From Malurus cyaneus samueli (taxonomy: Eukaryota; Chordata; Aves; Passeriformes; Maluridae): DNA of 64,000 nt. Location: the NCBI GenBank assembly GCA_009741485.1, contig CM019217.1, positions 46,493,814-46,557,813 of the forward strand. The letters run 5' to 3'. The position numbers and the translations under genes are program-made. Position 1 is the first letter of the stretch; every line of letters begins with the position of its first letter. The notes under the pieces are model-generated. The model had not been told where the DNA came from. It was given only the letters and a program-made list of their open reading frames with translations, and ran no database searches. Below, one piece after another: positions 11,271-23,870 of this stretch.

Positions 11271-14200
11271 CTTTCACCTGGGACATTTTTTTTTAACATT
11301 TTACGGATAGGAATATACAGTGAAGCTAAAGACCGAGTGCAGAATAGCATTTTGATACCAAAAGGAAGTGTTAAATGAAAGTTACGTAAACAGGATCAAA
11401 ATCTTTGTGAGCTGCTGGTTAATCAGCACAGCTTCTCAATTTTTAAACTGTGATTTCTGAAAGGATTAAGACAGTAGGCCTTTTTGTAGAAGGCATTTCA
11501 ACAGAGTGCAGCATCTTCTATTTCTTCACAGAAATAAGTTTAATAAGCTTGTCTAAAGTTTTGACACTCGAGGATCACTTCTCACCACTGACTGAGAAGA
11601 TCAAGTTCTATTGCTGGTAGAATCAACCCTCCCATCACTGCAAGTAGGGCTGCTGCTGCCTGCTCAGTGTATTTTGTACCTGGGCCCCCCTTGGGGCACT
11701 ATTCTTGTTCTGTGGCACAAGGCAGGGTGCACCCAAAACTACACAGAGTTATTCTAAAGGCTTCAGCACACTGAACTGCTTAATGCAGTATTTGTTCTGA
11801 TTTTTCCTTTAGACATTTGTCTGTGTCACACTGGAGTTGGCATAAGAAAATGTAGAGAATTTGATCATATTTGCAACATGGGAAATACATTTTGCTTCCT
11901 TTTTTTGAACAGTAAAGAGTCTTGATGGAGCTTGTGTAACAACCTGAATGCTAGAAGAATTTAAAGCTAACTGGGGATATGCTCCTGCAGTGTAAACTGC
12001 AGTGAAACCAGTTCTGTGTCTACATGACTGTATATACTCGATTTCTCATATAGTATTTCTGACATCTAAGGAATGTTAGGTGTTTTGTTGCTAATTTACT
12101 AAATAAAATTAAGTCCTTTACAGGCTGCTGTCAGAATTTCAAATCCTCAAGGTTGACCCTATAGCAGCCTGTACCTTGCAACAGTGATTGGACTTATGAT
12201 TTTAACGGCAAATGATTTCACCACAGATAATTCCATCACAGCTGGGATGTGTTCTGGGCTTGAAGTTTGTTAACACTGTTTCAAAATTACTTTTTTTTTT
12301 TTTTCCGATTTACAGCAGCAATAAGGGCAGCATTCCTGGAATATTAACAGAATTATTCAGACAATGACTTGGCTCAAAAAGGGATTATATATCCTTTGTT
12401 CACATTGGAAATCGATGTCTTCATTAGGCTGCTAAGACTTTGAGGTCATTCACTATGGTAAAGAAAATAAAAAGGTAAAGAATGGAAGGAAAGAAGTGGC
12501 ACCATCATTGCAAGCAGGTAACTGAGAGACATTAGGACATTAATAAACTGATGGGTTTTTATGAGCTTAAAGAGTGGGCAATCTCAGCAATGTCCAGATT
12601 TTCATAATTCAGGCAGCAGAAGCGAGGATGCTCTGCTCACAGTGGTGTTCCTGCTTAGACTGTCAAGGAAAATGGCTTTTGGCTGGAGGGCTGGAGTTTG
12701 TGCTGAGGTGCTGAAGCTCAGTCAGCTTGCCTGAGTTGGAGGTTGCCACAGAGAGGTGAAAAATAGGGCAGGAACAGAAACTATGGCTTTAATACTTGCA
12801 AGAGGTCACACCTCATTCCTCAGAACAACAGACAAATGAGCAAATAATACAATAAATCACTGGTGCTGTCTGTAGGTAGTTTTTATGCATTAAAATATGG
12901 TGAAAGTGGACCTTCACTATCAAGACCACTAAAAGTGGGATAAAAATATTTCTTTCTGCTCTCCACAAGGGAATAAAGGAGTTATGGTAATTCCAAAAAT
13001 CCTTTCTTCAACCTTTTCTAAAATGTATGTTTCTTAAGGCTTGCCTTTTGGAGTAAAATCAGGGCTGACAGGTAATAATACTATGTGAGGATAGCTCATT
13101 GTTTCCTTCAATCAGCCTACACACTACAGCCACCTAGAGCCTTCTAGACAAAACAGACAGTTGGTGTTCTCTGGATCCAGGAGTCTGACTGAATTAGGGA
13201 GTTGAGTAAAAAATAACAATATAAACACTATGGATGGCATAGCAGCTAAAATCAGAATTGACTCATCTCTGTTTTTGACTATTTTTTATTTTTGTGGTTT
13301 ACTCAAGTAAAATTTTTCTACTGAGGTATCAAAAGCAGCCTTGACATCCAAACATCAGTGATGTTCACGTCACTTTCCTAATTCATATTGGCAGTTGTTT
13401 TAAACCTGTGTACTCTTCAATCCCTATTGATATGTCAATAAAGGCAGGCAGAAAATAGAAATGCTTACAAAAAGAGAAAAAAATATGTTTTAAGTTATAT
13501 CAGCATTTCTAAGAAGACGTTTTCTCTCCTTTTGCTGAATTCCCTGCCTAGGAAAAACTCTTAATAATCAAAACTAAGAGAAATACAACAAGTCAAATGC
13601 AAATTTTTTGTTTTGGAAATTCATGAAAGATGCAGTGCAAGGTGTTCTATTTAAATTCATGTAGATTAGAAGTACTTTAAAGTCCTATCTGCTTTGAAGA
13701 AGCAATAATTTCTTCATTAAAGTAAAAAAATTCCAGTATTAAAAGCCTTCAGTTGAAAGAAAAAAACATTTAGAAAGAAAAAAGCTTTAAACCTTTTGAG
13801 ATTTCATGCACTCTGCAGTAAGATGAAAGTAGCATTTTTAAGTCTTAGGCTCACTTAGAAACATTTTTAGGTGTGCTGTTACCACATCTCATCAGCTTTT
13901 TGCACTTCAGAGCCATTTCAAATCTTATTGTGGTATGTTTGGCAATACACTTAAAAGATTACTGCTTAATCTAGTTAAGTAAGTCTGACTTCAAGCAAGT
14001 GTCTATCTGTCCAGCCAGCTCCTTACTGCTTTTTGTTTCTTTGGAAAAGAAAGGAAATTAAAATCATTGGGAAAAAAAAACAAAAAAAAACCAGACAACA
14101 AAGTCTGATCTTATTCAGTTTTTTTGCAGCTGTGGATTTTTCTAGACAGATTTTTCAGTAGATAGATTATTGCATTAATTCCAGTGGGAGCAAGGCTGTT

Positions 14201-15357
14201 TCCAGAATGCCTTCTTTTCTATGGCTAATCTTATTTTAAACTAAAAATGTTTCTGCCTTTGAAGAACCAAAATGAAAGAAAGTTTTGCCCTCAAGTTCAA
14301 AGGCTGCTTAATGGGATCTGATGTACTACATGTCCAGTTACTGGTGGGGTGAAGGGAGGAGGTAGAAATGCTCTTTCAGAAGAGGATGGGCACCTGCAGG
14401 TGACCCCTGTGCAGCAGTCTTCTCTCTTGCCTTTCAAGAGAGAATTCAAGAGTCAATTCTACCGGGCAGTGATCTCAAATATATTATCAGTTCCTGTCGC
14501 CTACACAAGTTTGAAATCCATGGGTAAGTACACAGCCATTCTAGATGTGTGTCCAAAAACAAGCCAGCTAGGGTCAGAACTCCAGATTCTCCATATGCTC
14601 ATGGAGTTTGTTAGACATCCCACCCCTTTTGCTTCACAGCATTGCACTTGCAGAGACAGAGCCCTGATGAAAGCCATAGGAGAATAGAGAAAGAAGCAAA
14701 ATATTATAGAGAATGGAAGCAAGGTTTTATGGACAGCCTTAACTCTGGCATTTCTTAAATTTTCACCTTACAGTCTTCTGTAGAATCATTCATTTCCTAG
14801 GTTTATTGCAGAAAAAGAGATAAGTAAAACTTAAAAAGATGACACTGGTCTCTAGAAATAAAAACAGCCACTAAAAATTCTTCAGGTTAGCTTTGAAGAC
14901 AGAGCAGTAACACAGCTTCTGTTGGTCATAGAGAGGTTGATTCAAAGTCCACTATATATGATATCTCCGAAGACATCTAAAGTTTTTCTGTAAGCAGTCA
15001 ACTTTTATCATTCATACATAATAACACAGAATAGTGAAAAGTAAATTCTAAGTACTTTTTTAAAATTTAAAACTTGTGGCATGGGCCCAGGGTACTTAAT
15101 ATATTTCTAATCTTCATAGGGTTTCACCAGAACACCAGCAGAGCTAATAGAACCTAATTTCTGCCTTATGTTCAGCTGTCATACTTTGAAATACGAGACT
15201 TATTAAAAAAGACCCAAAGAAAAGTGTTGCAAAGTTTTTGTAACCACAAAAAGTGTGTGTTTTCTCTTTCCTTAAACCAAAGCAGTGGTGAGTTGGGAGT
15301 TTTCTGTTTGCTTCCTTTTAAAATTGGGACGTCTTAAATTTCTTAGCACAAGACAGC
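11271..15357. other. Unique non-coding DNA
   Basis: This long stretch has no supportable gene. A T14 run lies at 12291-12304 and an A9-C-A9 tract at 14072-14090. The 112-codon frame at 14349-14687 (plus) is the longest here; its translation has no domain, signal peptide or repeat that I recognise, and it is overlapped by an antisense frame of 73 codons. Confidence 0.65.
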
Positions 15358-15476
15358 AATATTTTATAGTTGGGGAAACAGGCAAGGTGACTGCAAACTC
15401 ATTCAGTCAGCCCAAAAGTGGAATCAGTTTCAAAGAATTATTAGATCACTTCCTGCAGCTCTGACCACTAGACATT
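15358..15476 (+). repeat. Possible ancient SINE-like remnant
   Basis: Two landmarks appear in the right order for the old amniote MIR/CORE-like repeats. A TATAG-TGGGGAAAC segment starts at about 15364, echoing the 'gatggggaaactgaggc' landmark, and GACCACTAGACA lies near 15464, echoing the 'accactagaccat' end. The middle is strongly diverged. The match is from memory of consensus landmarks and is tentative. Confidence 0.35.
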
Positions 15477-15861
15477 GAGGACACACTGAAGAAATAATGA
15501 AGACATGTTAGCTCAGAATTAGAAGTTCAGTTTCAGACGGGGGTAAGGAACCAGGCCTTGAAAGTCTGACAATGCAAGAAATGGAAATAGCTGTTTAGAA
15601 TGGAAATTGTTATGCTACTCCTGCTCATTCTCTCTCTATGCACAAAAGTATGTCTTCAAATAGTTAAACATAATTAAGTTTCTATACTGCTATTTTAAAG
15701 ACTAATATTTCATTTGCATTGATAATTATCTGCATGTATGTGCATGGTGTGATTCCTACAAAACTTACTAATTGTGCTTGGCTTAGGCAGCAATGACAGT
15801 AACACATTGCCCGAAGGAAAGATAATGAGTTTGAAATTATTTTACTTAAGCAGAATTGACA
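15477..15861. other. Unique non-coding DNA before the LTR
   Basis: No structure is seen. The 62-codon minus frame at 15682-15870 is featureless. Confidence 0.6.
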
Positions 15862-16270
15862 TGGTTTCACTCTCTCTGGGAGAGAGTTAATTTTCTTCTC
15901 AGTAGCTAGTGAAGTGCTGGGGTTTGGATTTAGTGAGAGAATAATGTTGATAACACATTGCTGTTTTAATGGTTGTTGACCAGTGCTTCCTCTAAGTCAA
16001 GGACTTCTGTTTCCCATGCTCTGCCAGGGAGGAGGTGCACAAGAAGCTGGGAGGCAGCATGGTCAGGACAGCTGACCTGAACTGAGCATAGGAATGTTCC
16101 ATGCCATAGAGCATAATGCTCAGTTGATAAATGAGGGGGGAGATGTCCAGAATGTGCCAATTGCTGCTGGGGATGGACTCGGTATTGGTCAATGGGTGGC
16201 AAGCAAATGGAGCAAATGGATGGTGCATCACTTCTTGACTTGGATTTCTCTCTTTCTGGTAGGAATCTCT
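15862..16270 (+). mobile_element. Partial solo LTR of an avian ERVL-type endogenous retrovirus
   Basis: Recognisable landmarks of a widespread avian ERVL LTR occur in order. It begins with TGGTTTCAC and a short hairpin (ACTCTCTC/GAGAGAGT, 15869-15887). Next come GTTGATAACACA (about 15948), GACCAGTGCTT (about 15979), CCCATGCTCTGCCA (about 16013), AAGAAGCTGGGAGG (about 16042), GGACAGCTGACC (about 16066) and a degraded TATA region (about 16121-16140). The GGTCAATGGGTGG and GTGCATCACTT blocks (about 16187-16235) follow. Similarity fades after about 16270. The usual end with polyadenylation signal, R and U5 is not visible, and no internal gag/pol sequence adjoins. This looks like a 3'-truncated, inactive U3-side relic. 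Family and orientation are from remembered consensus landmarks; the exact subfamily is unknown. Confidence 0.75.
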
Positions 16271-19200
16271 GATGGTGTTCAAAAGTCCATTTCCTGCCAT
16301 AAAAATCCCACCCAGTAGTGAAGAAAATGGAAGAAACAGAAGTGAAGTAAAAATAGGGCAATGACACGAAATGGAAATAGGAAATAATGTAATAGGAAAG
16401 CAATGACCCTAAAATATCTTCTCTCATCTATATGCTAAATATTTGGATTGCATTTTGAGTTAACAAATTCTTGGAAGCCTCTATTCAACTGTAAAAATAA
16501 GCACCACAAATAGGCGCTACTAGCAGCCAAGCTAGTCCATTTAAATAAGCATGGAAATGTGACTATTTCAGCAGGTAGATAAATGTTGTAAATATTTATG
16601 CTTGTAAGAATAAGAATGAAAAAAACCCACAGAAATCAACTGCAGAGACATTTCATGCATCCATGTGTTTCCACCTGTGATCTCTAGTGGGTGTTAATAG
16701 CAAGAATGTCTTGAATCTTAATTGTTACTGCTATTCTTATTCCAGATCTCAAATAATGAAGGAGACCTAAATCATCTGTTAGATATAGGATTGCAGGAGA
16801 GCACTGCAGGCTGAAACTGCTGCCTTCCTAGAAGCAGGTCTTATTAACAATACTGATTGTTAATTGATTAAAGATATTCTGAACAAATGTTCCTCTGCTG
16901 TCTTCTAAGAGGAATTCAGAATTCTTTGTTCAACACCATATTGAACAGGGAGGAAGCCCAAAGAGATGTGAGTCAAGGAACTTTTCCTTTTAGAGTTGAA
17001 GGCAGGGTTTTTTTACCCTAAGAGCTGGTTTTGGCTGAAGAGATGAGAATTTTTAAGAGACCTTTCTCTCTTAAAATAACATTTTCTGTTAACTTAAGTT
17101 CTTATACAAAAAATCAGATGGGCTTTGGCAGTAAGTTCAGACAGTCTGTGTTGTACTGAAGAGCACATCCTGTTCTCTGCACTGAGATATCTGACATGTC
17201 TGGACTCGTACCTCAAAAGCTACTGTGTTAGTGTCAAAAGAATTTCTTGCTTTCTGTAGGAGATGGAAGTGAGAGAAAATAATTGAACTTTTCTAGTATA
17301 TACTATGCGTGACCGAAGTCTGGAAAATAGCTGGATAGGTCTTGTAACCATAAATAATGAAATTAAATTATCTGATCTTTTTGTTATTAAGCAACATACC
17401 CATCCATTTTCAGTATCCAGACGCTGAACTTCATCCCTAAAAAAAACCCCTAAAACATTACAAAAGCCACAGGAAGAATCACGTGGAAAAGAAACTGACA
17501 GAAGAAATATGTGAAAAGTCAGTCAGCACTAAAATAATAGAAAAGGGAAAACAGAAATTTAAAAGAACTGACAATTGCTCTGATGCTGTTTCAGTATGTG
17601 ATACTCAGATTAAAAGAACAGATGGCAGGGAGAATGAATGCAAAGCCATTCAACAGTCACTTATTTGTGTCTCTAGAGGCTATTGATATTTTTTTCCTTA
17701 TTCCCTACCAGTGACAAGGGTAGGGATATTGTTAATTGTCTTCTCTATCTAGCAGAGATACCAATACTAGAGACAGGCCTGAACTGTCTGATTAAGATCA
17801 GACATGATCTGTTTTTCAAGTGTTCAACTCTTGAACTGTGATTGGGAGGGGGATTTTTCTATTCTGTGTTGTATGGAGTTTATGAATATGAGCAAAGTGT
17901 GAAACTTAATTTTGGGTTCGAACTCTGATAGTAGCATTTGGGGAGTGAAGAGAGGGTGTACACTTGTAATTTGGTTCCTTTAGTCAACACAGACATATAT
18001 GGAGATATATCTAACAATATAAAACAGTTCATAAACTATGTATCTTGATTATTTTTGAAAATTAGAGGAATGTAGATGATACATGAAGAAGGGATAGAGA
18101 AATCCTAGTGCAACAGCTGTCACTTTTAAGAAATGGATCATACAAATCATGAATACTTTCCCAGGCATCTAATGCACAGGTCAATACGTGGCATAGGACA
18201 ACCTGAAGTGATGGGGACATCTGGTCTGCAAAGCTTGGGTTTTAACAAGTGGAATTGACTCACATTGAAAAAAAAAAATTACTTATATATACATCTTTAT
18301 GTCATTTTAAGCAACAGTCCTAACCTGCCTCCTCCTCCTCTTCCTCCCCACAGAAAAAAAAAAAAAAAACCAAAAAAAAAAAACAAAATCCTAAAGAAAA
18401 CAAAATAACCCCTGGGATACTAAGATGAAGCTACCACAATGAAAATACACACTGTTTTTTCCAGTCTGTAAACATTTGATGGAATTTTATCACTTTATCC
18501 AGAACCAGCTGACTCATAGGGATGGGGAAATAAAAGCAAGATGTCAGTGAAAGGTATTGCAGGCATCTGTTAGAGATATTTTTGCTACTTACACCACTAC
18601 TAGTTGATTCCTTGTGAAGGGTTGATTGGTCCCATTTCCAGTGGCTCAGGAAGATATTAACCTCTTTTTTAAAGACTTGCACTTTTGTTAGTCACATTAA
18701 AAAAATACAGATGAGACATGCTAGGAGGGAGCCATATTGCCATATCTGGAAAGCATTTCTTTCTTGGAGCAGCTAAGAACTGAGGAGTGACATTCAAAGG
18801 CTAAAATAGTATTTTCCAGATTTCAATTAAAATCGGAGCATATGGCAAGCTACATTTTAACATTTGCCTGTCCTGCACTCTCCTGATGGAGCTGTGCTTT
18901 TAGGTCCTTCCTTCAGTTAGAACCAGCATCATTCATCTATATCTGCTAAAAAAAGGGTAAGGGAGTAGGGAGGTGAATTGCCTTAGTTCCCATGAAGACC
19001 ACGAGAGGTCACTCCAGCTATCTAGACCATAATTTCTCAGCGTGTTTCAAAGGATTTGCTAGAAAGGACTGCCTATTTCTCTCTGAGCTTGGGAAAATTA
19101 CCTTTCCCAAACAAACAAATGGTTTCCATCACCCGAATGCATTTCAAAGGTTATTTACAATTGATTCATAAAATAAAGAAGCTTAAGGAAGGGTTTGTAT

Positions 19201-20533
19201 GCTTTAAACATTTTACCGATCAAAAAAAAAAAACCCAACAAATGAAGGACTGTACAAATATGAAATACTTGGATTTGAATTCTAACACACATAAAGGCAG
19301 CATCATGTCTTCAGATCTGAAGATCTCCCTTCCTTCATCTCTTGCTCCCCTCTCCCCTTTATTACTTTGGACACCCTTGATACAGGTTTGAGAAGAAAGG
19401 GGCTGGCAAGCACAGTGCTTTTCCGTTCCCTTTGTGGTTCCAATCAGGATAAGAGTTGGTGGCTGTATGAACAGGCTCTAGTGATTTGTGACAATTGAAA
19501 GTTTTTCCTGACAGGAAGTCAACAGACAACGTTTCAAGTTTTATACTTTCGAGGTGCCTGAACAGTACAAAGCCAACAAATCCTTTTAAGACTCACCCCT
19601 CTAAAAGCAAACAAGCAAGCAAATAAATTACATTCTAAACAAATCCCAAAGCTATGCTACTGTTCAAAATCACATCTAGGGACGCTTTGAGCTAAGTTTT
19701 TGTCTTAACTTCGATTTGTTGAAGCATCATTTTGATCACTTACCAGTCATACTGTGAATGTGCTGCACTGAAAAGACAGCAAAGTCCTGGGCTCCTGCCT
19801 CTATTTATTCTGTGAAGTCTACTGTACACAGAGCCAATGCACCACACAGAAAAACTCTAACTCCATCCTACTTCCAGTTAGTCTTTTAGATTTACAGCTT
19901 TCCTTGATGTTGCCCTCACATCCACCTGATGTGATAGTAAGATTTGCAATGCGATCAGTTGTTTGCTTAGACTGAGATCTCTGGCCAGCAAATAGTATGG
20001 AATGTAATAACACAGATTCATTGAGCTCCCCACCAACAGGCGCAACACTGACCCTTGAATAGAAAAATTATGCTGTGTGGGTAATTTCTTATAGAGCAGG
20101 CCATCAGACCTGTTTGATAATACACATCAGCCTGAAAGATTTCACATGAAGAATTCATTACAATTTCAGATAAGCTATGGAAAAAGTGAAATCCCTAGTT
20201 AAAACGCAAACATTAGTCACAAACTGGCCATGGACCTGGGTGCAAGACACTGAAACCCACGTCAAAATCTTTGTTTAGTTCTCTGTGTGAACCATTAAAA
20301 TTCTTCAGTCAGCATGATCTACCTGACAATTACACCAAACCTGCTACTCACCTATAGATCTGCATCAAGCCTGATATTTATTTGAATTTTTTTGACATAA
20401 AAAAGAAGTAAAATATTTCTTGTGTGAGAGAAAATACCTGCAAAAGAAGCACAATGCAAAGAACAAGATAATGAGTTTGCACCTTAACCATGAGACTCAC
20501 ATAAAAATGGATTCCTGGCTTATGAAAACACCC
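16271..20533. other. Unique non-coding DNA
   Basis: No gene is supportable. Open frames at 17483-17686, 18431-18682, 19056-19391 and 19819-20013 are 60-111 codons, are isolated on both strands, and are rich in the residues AT-rich DNA encodes by chance (Lys, Ser, Leu, Phe). Low-complexity CCT and poly-A sequence near 18.35 kb is listed separately. Confidence 0.65.
18328..18383. repeat. CCT-rich plus poly-A low-complexity tract
   Basis: A short pyrimidine CCT/TCC run (about 18328-18350) is followed by A16 (18354-18369), CC, and A12 (18372-18383). No retrogene or SINE body is recognisable upstream, so the A tract is more likely simple expansion than a retroposon tail. Confidence 0.85.
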
Positions 20534-20589
20534 AGAACTAGACCTCTCTTTCTATATATTATAGAACTAGGCTTCTTTCTATGTATTAT
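20534..20589. repeat. Imperfect ~29-bp tandem duplication
   Basis: Copy 1 (20534-20562) and copy 2 (20563-20589) both begin AGAACTAG and end in a TATTAT string, with a CTTTCTAT core. They are directly adjacent and differ by a few substitutions and a two-base length change. This is a local duplication of moderate age. Confidence 0.85.
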
Positions 20590-20804
20590 ACTCTGTGGTT
20601 TGGAAGAAAAATAGTTTAATTTTAACTGCAATCCTACAGAGTCATCCATGAATAGACACCTCATAGAAAAGCAGGTTTACAGTGCTTTTTCTGCAGTTAG
20701 GGTTGGTCTCACCCTCCAATGTTAGCATACACCGTGGTAAATAATGCACAACCCTTGCTCACTACTGGTAAGAAAAGACAATATGAGAAACTACTGAAAT
20801 TTTA

Positions 20805-20861
20805 TCTGATAGAAAAAATAATTTCTGATATCTGATAGATAATTTTCTGATAGAAAAAATA
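20805..20861. repeat. Direct repeat of TCTGATAGAAAAAATA
   Basis: The 16-base word occurs perfectly at 20805-20820 and 20846-20861. Shorter fragments of the same word (TCTGATA, TCTGATAGA) fill the gap, giving a small nested duplication with a 41-base period. Confidence 0.9.
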
Positions 20862-23632
20862 AAAGATAAATTTCTTTTAATAACCCAGTATTTGCCACTG
20901 TTGTACAATTATACAATGGTAATCAGATGTGAATAAAGGAGTTTGGATTTTTTTTAATTGATAAGTACAGCTTCTTTTAAGTGATACTCTTAAGTAATTT
21001 TTTCTTTGAAATTAGCTCTAATGCCTGAAGAACATTTAGTACTGTAAAATGAAACGAATGAATCTGGACTAAAACTCCCTGTATCATATGAACACTATAT
21101 ATCAAAAAGACAGCTGATAAATAACTCTGATATAGTGCATATGGCAGACATGGCAACCACTCAACCCTCCAGCACTGGGTGAACCTCAGAATGTTTGAAA
21201 CTTTTGTTTTGATCACCTTCCAGAAAATGAAATTATTATCCCAATACAGTCCAACCTCTTGGAGTCTATAAATCAAATATGTTATGAACAGGTTTTCTGG
21301 TAGTGCTTTTGACACTTCCTGGTTTCAGAAAAGTTGAAAAAGCCATGAAAAGTGTCCTAGAACCAGCATGTTCTAATTTTTATTTTATTGGAAATTACTC
21401 ATTTACTAAAACATGAGAGTTAACAATTTTCATCTTGTGCAGGGATGCAAGGAATGCAGAAAGGCTTTGACGGCTGACATTTCATTTGGTTTGTGAAATT
21501 AAAGTCCTGTGCAGTTCAGAATTTTTTGGTATCAATGAAGCTCGCAATCCTGTACTGCATTACAGAAACTTAAAAAAAAAAAGTCAAGAGAAGTTGCCAA
21601 TCATACCAAGCTTTGCAGCAAAAAGGGTACATGTTTTTTCATATTTTTTGCTCATAAGCAGTCAAATTTTGTCTTAATTTTTATGTTAAATCTTCCATGC
21701 TGGATTTTAATCCTGGGAGATATAAGTATCCTTATATCAGACCTGTCACTTCTTCCTTCCCATCTTCCTCACCCTGATTCCTGAGAAGTACTGTTGTTTG
21801 TTATTCTTGAACTACAATATCTAAATTTTGCCTTATTCCTTCCTTAATTTCCATAGGTGGCTCACTCATGCTACTTTCTGCTCCAGAGAAAAAGGAACTA
21901 CTTTTCCCTTTGCATTTATGCCCAGGATCCAGAGAAATTGTGTGAATGCAAGGGAATTGCCATGTTTATGTCATCTGAGTTATAGTAAACTGCAATCCTC
22001 CTATTTAGGCCTTCAACTTCTTTTCCAAACACTGCCCAGGCAAAATCCTTACTAACCAATGCATGTATGGGTATCAATGAGGACAAAGTGTCTCACAGAG
22101 ACAAGATCACCTATTTTGTTGAAAAAGCACCAACTTAGTGTGGCTATTGAGCAAAGATGACTTGCAGTTGCTACTAGCATCTACAAAGATACGGCTGGGC
22201 TGAGTGCAGTAAGAAAATTACTTTCACTAAGCCTAAAGAATCACCACAGGATTTTATTCTCCTGCAGCAGTGATCTGCCTCTTCTCTGAATACTCTTCAA
22301 ATGCAATGATCAGCCTTATTCTGTATTTCAGAAGATGTATAAACTGTCTTGGAAAAATCTTGTGCTAATTTTGCTAATTTTACTCTAATTTCCTTAGAAT
22401 ATCAGGTTTAGGCATCTCTCAACATTGCTGCTCACATCTTAACTGAATGGTAAAAGTTAAGCTTCTCAAGGCGTGCACAGCTGTAATCCAGCCTCTGGTT
22501 TCTAGGGATCAGAGGTCAGCACATTAATCTATTTGGGATAATTCATAGAACCTCTTTGGAGAAAAGAAAAACATTAACATAAAAATAAGCCATGTTTCCT
22601 GAAAATGATTCAGAACACTTTATGATATAAACCAGTATCCCAATGATTACCCAAAGCAATTAGTTTAGTGTGTTCAGGCTCAGACGTACTCTACTCCATT
22701 TCACTCTGGGTATTGCAGGTCTTTTGTTAAAATAATTTTTCGGAATAAGTAGGTTTTGCCCTGATTATGAAGTCAACTGCTTTGAAAAGTAGGGAAAAAA
22801 AAGTCTACAGAAATGCTTCTGATCAGCTGTGATATGAAAATAATCAAACAATCTCCTACAGCATCATAAACAGCAACAAAAATGTTTTATAGCAATAAAA
22901 ATATATATGAATATTTGCTGTCATATCCAAATGATTGATGTTGTTTTGCAGGGAATGTAAGAGGTTTTTAATAAATGCTTTTTAAAGTAGGTGTTAGTAA
23001 AGCATTACAGAACTTTGCAGAGCCCAGCCTCAAATATCTAGAAGTTAAAACTGACCTAATTCATATAATTTACATCAAAGGGATATTGTTCTTGGACAGT
23101 GTTTTTGCCTAGCCTCACTTCTTCACTGAGGTTTAATTGTTGGTTTTGCTCTAAATACTGTTTCTTGCTACCTTTGCATAACAGATAGAGGTAACTGTTT
23201 TGGTGTACAGCGATCAAATTTCCAGTTTACAAAAGAAGAGCTCCCAAAAAGAATGCAAAGAAATAACTTGTATGATTCTATGAGAGTGTGGAGGGATTTT
23301 AATTTTAAAATGGTGGTGGTTTGCTCATGGCAGTTCTCTGCTACCCCATATGCATTTCATGTACTTACAGAGACATGGAACTGATTTAGATGTGAAGTTC
23401 ATTGTTAATCTTGGGATTACTGTCAAATTAATTCAGTTATTGCTCATAATGTTAATTGCAGTGATGTAAAGAGCAGAATTGAGAGAAAGAGCAAAAAGAT
23501 GAAGCATGTGCATGTGCTGGCATGTGTGTATTTGTATCTCTTTGTGTGCATTAAGGGGACTTTTTAACCTGTACAGGTTTGTTTTCTCAGATTGTGAAAG
23601 ACATGTGATAGCTGTCACACTCATACTACGTT
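20862..23632. other. Unique non-coding DNA
   Basis: No gene or recognisable mobile element is visible. Open frames at 20977-21315 (minus, 112 codons), 21486-21677 and 21828-22055 have no domain-like features. Confidence 0.65.
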
Positions 23633-23659
23633 CCCCCCCCAAAAAAAAAAAAAAAAAAA
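23633..23659. repeat. C8-A19 homopolymer junction
   Basis: Eight C residues (23633-23640) are directly followed by nineteen A residues (23641-23659). Both lengths are prone to sequencing error and slippage. Confidence 0.95.
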
Positions 23660-23848
23660 GAAAAATATGGCCCAACTAATATATTCTGCCCTCTAGTTCT
23701 TCCCAGAAATACCCTAAAACTCCAAAATCCAGATCTGGGTGAGACAAAAGACCTGGACTGACACAGGCGTAACTGAACAGGCACATGGCAAGAAGCCTAA
23801 AATACTTTGAAGGTTTGTGGGTGAATATTTCCTTCTGAATTAAGAGCT

Positions 23849-23870
23849 GGGGGGGGGGGGGGCGGGGGGG
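23849..23870. repeat. Poly-G tract (G14-C-G7)
   Basis: Fourteen G, one C and seven G form a 22-base tract. It can form intramolecular or stacked G-quadruplexes and is hard to sequence. On the minus strand it inflates an open frame with a run of prolines, which is why that frame is not called. Confidence 0.95.

Noticed and set aside
14349..14687. 112-codon plus-strand frame
   Set aside because: No recognisable domain, no flanking exon structure, antisense frame overlapping; length is within chance for 64 kb.
15966..16427. Longest open frame (153 codons, minus strand), with a 102-codon frame in another phase
   Set aside because: It lies antisense over the ERVL-type LTR and runs past its end; LTR sequence is non-coding and two phases are open at once.
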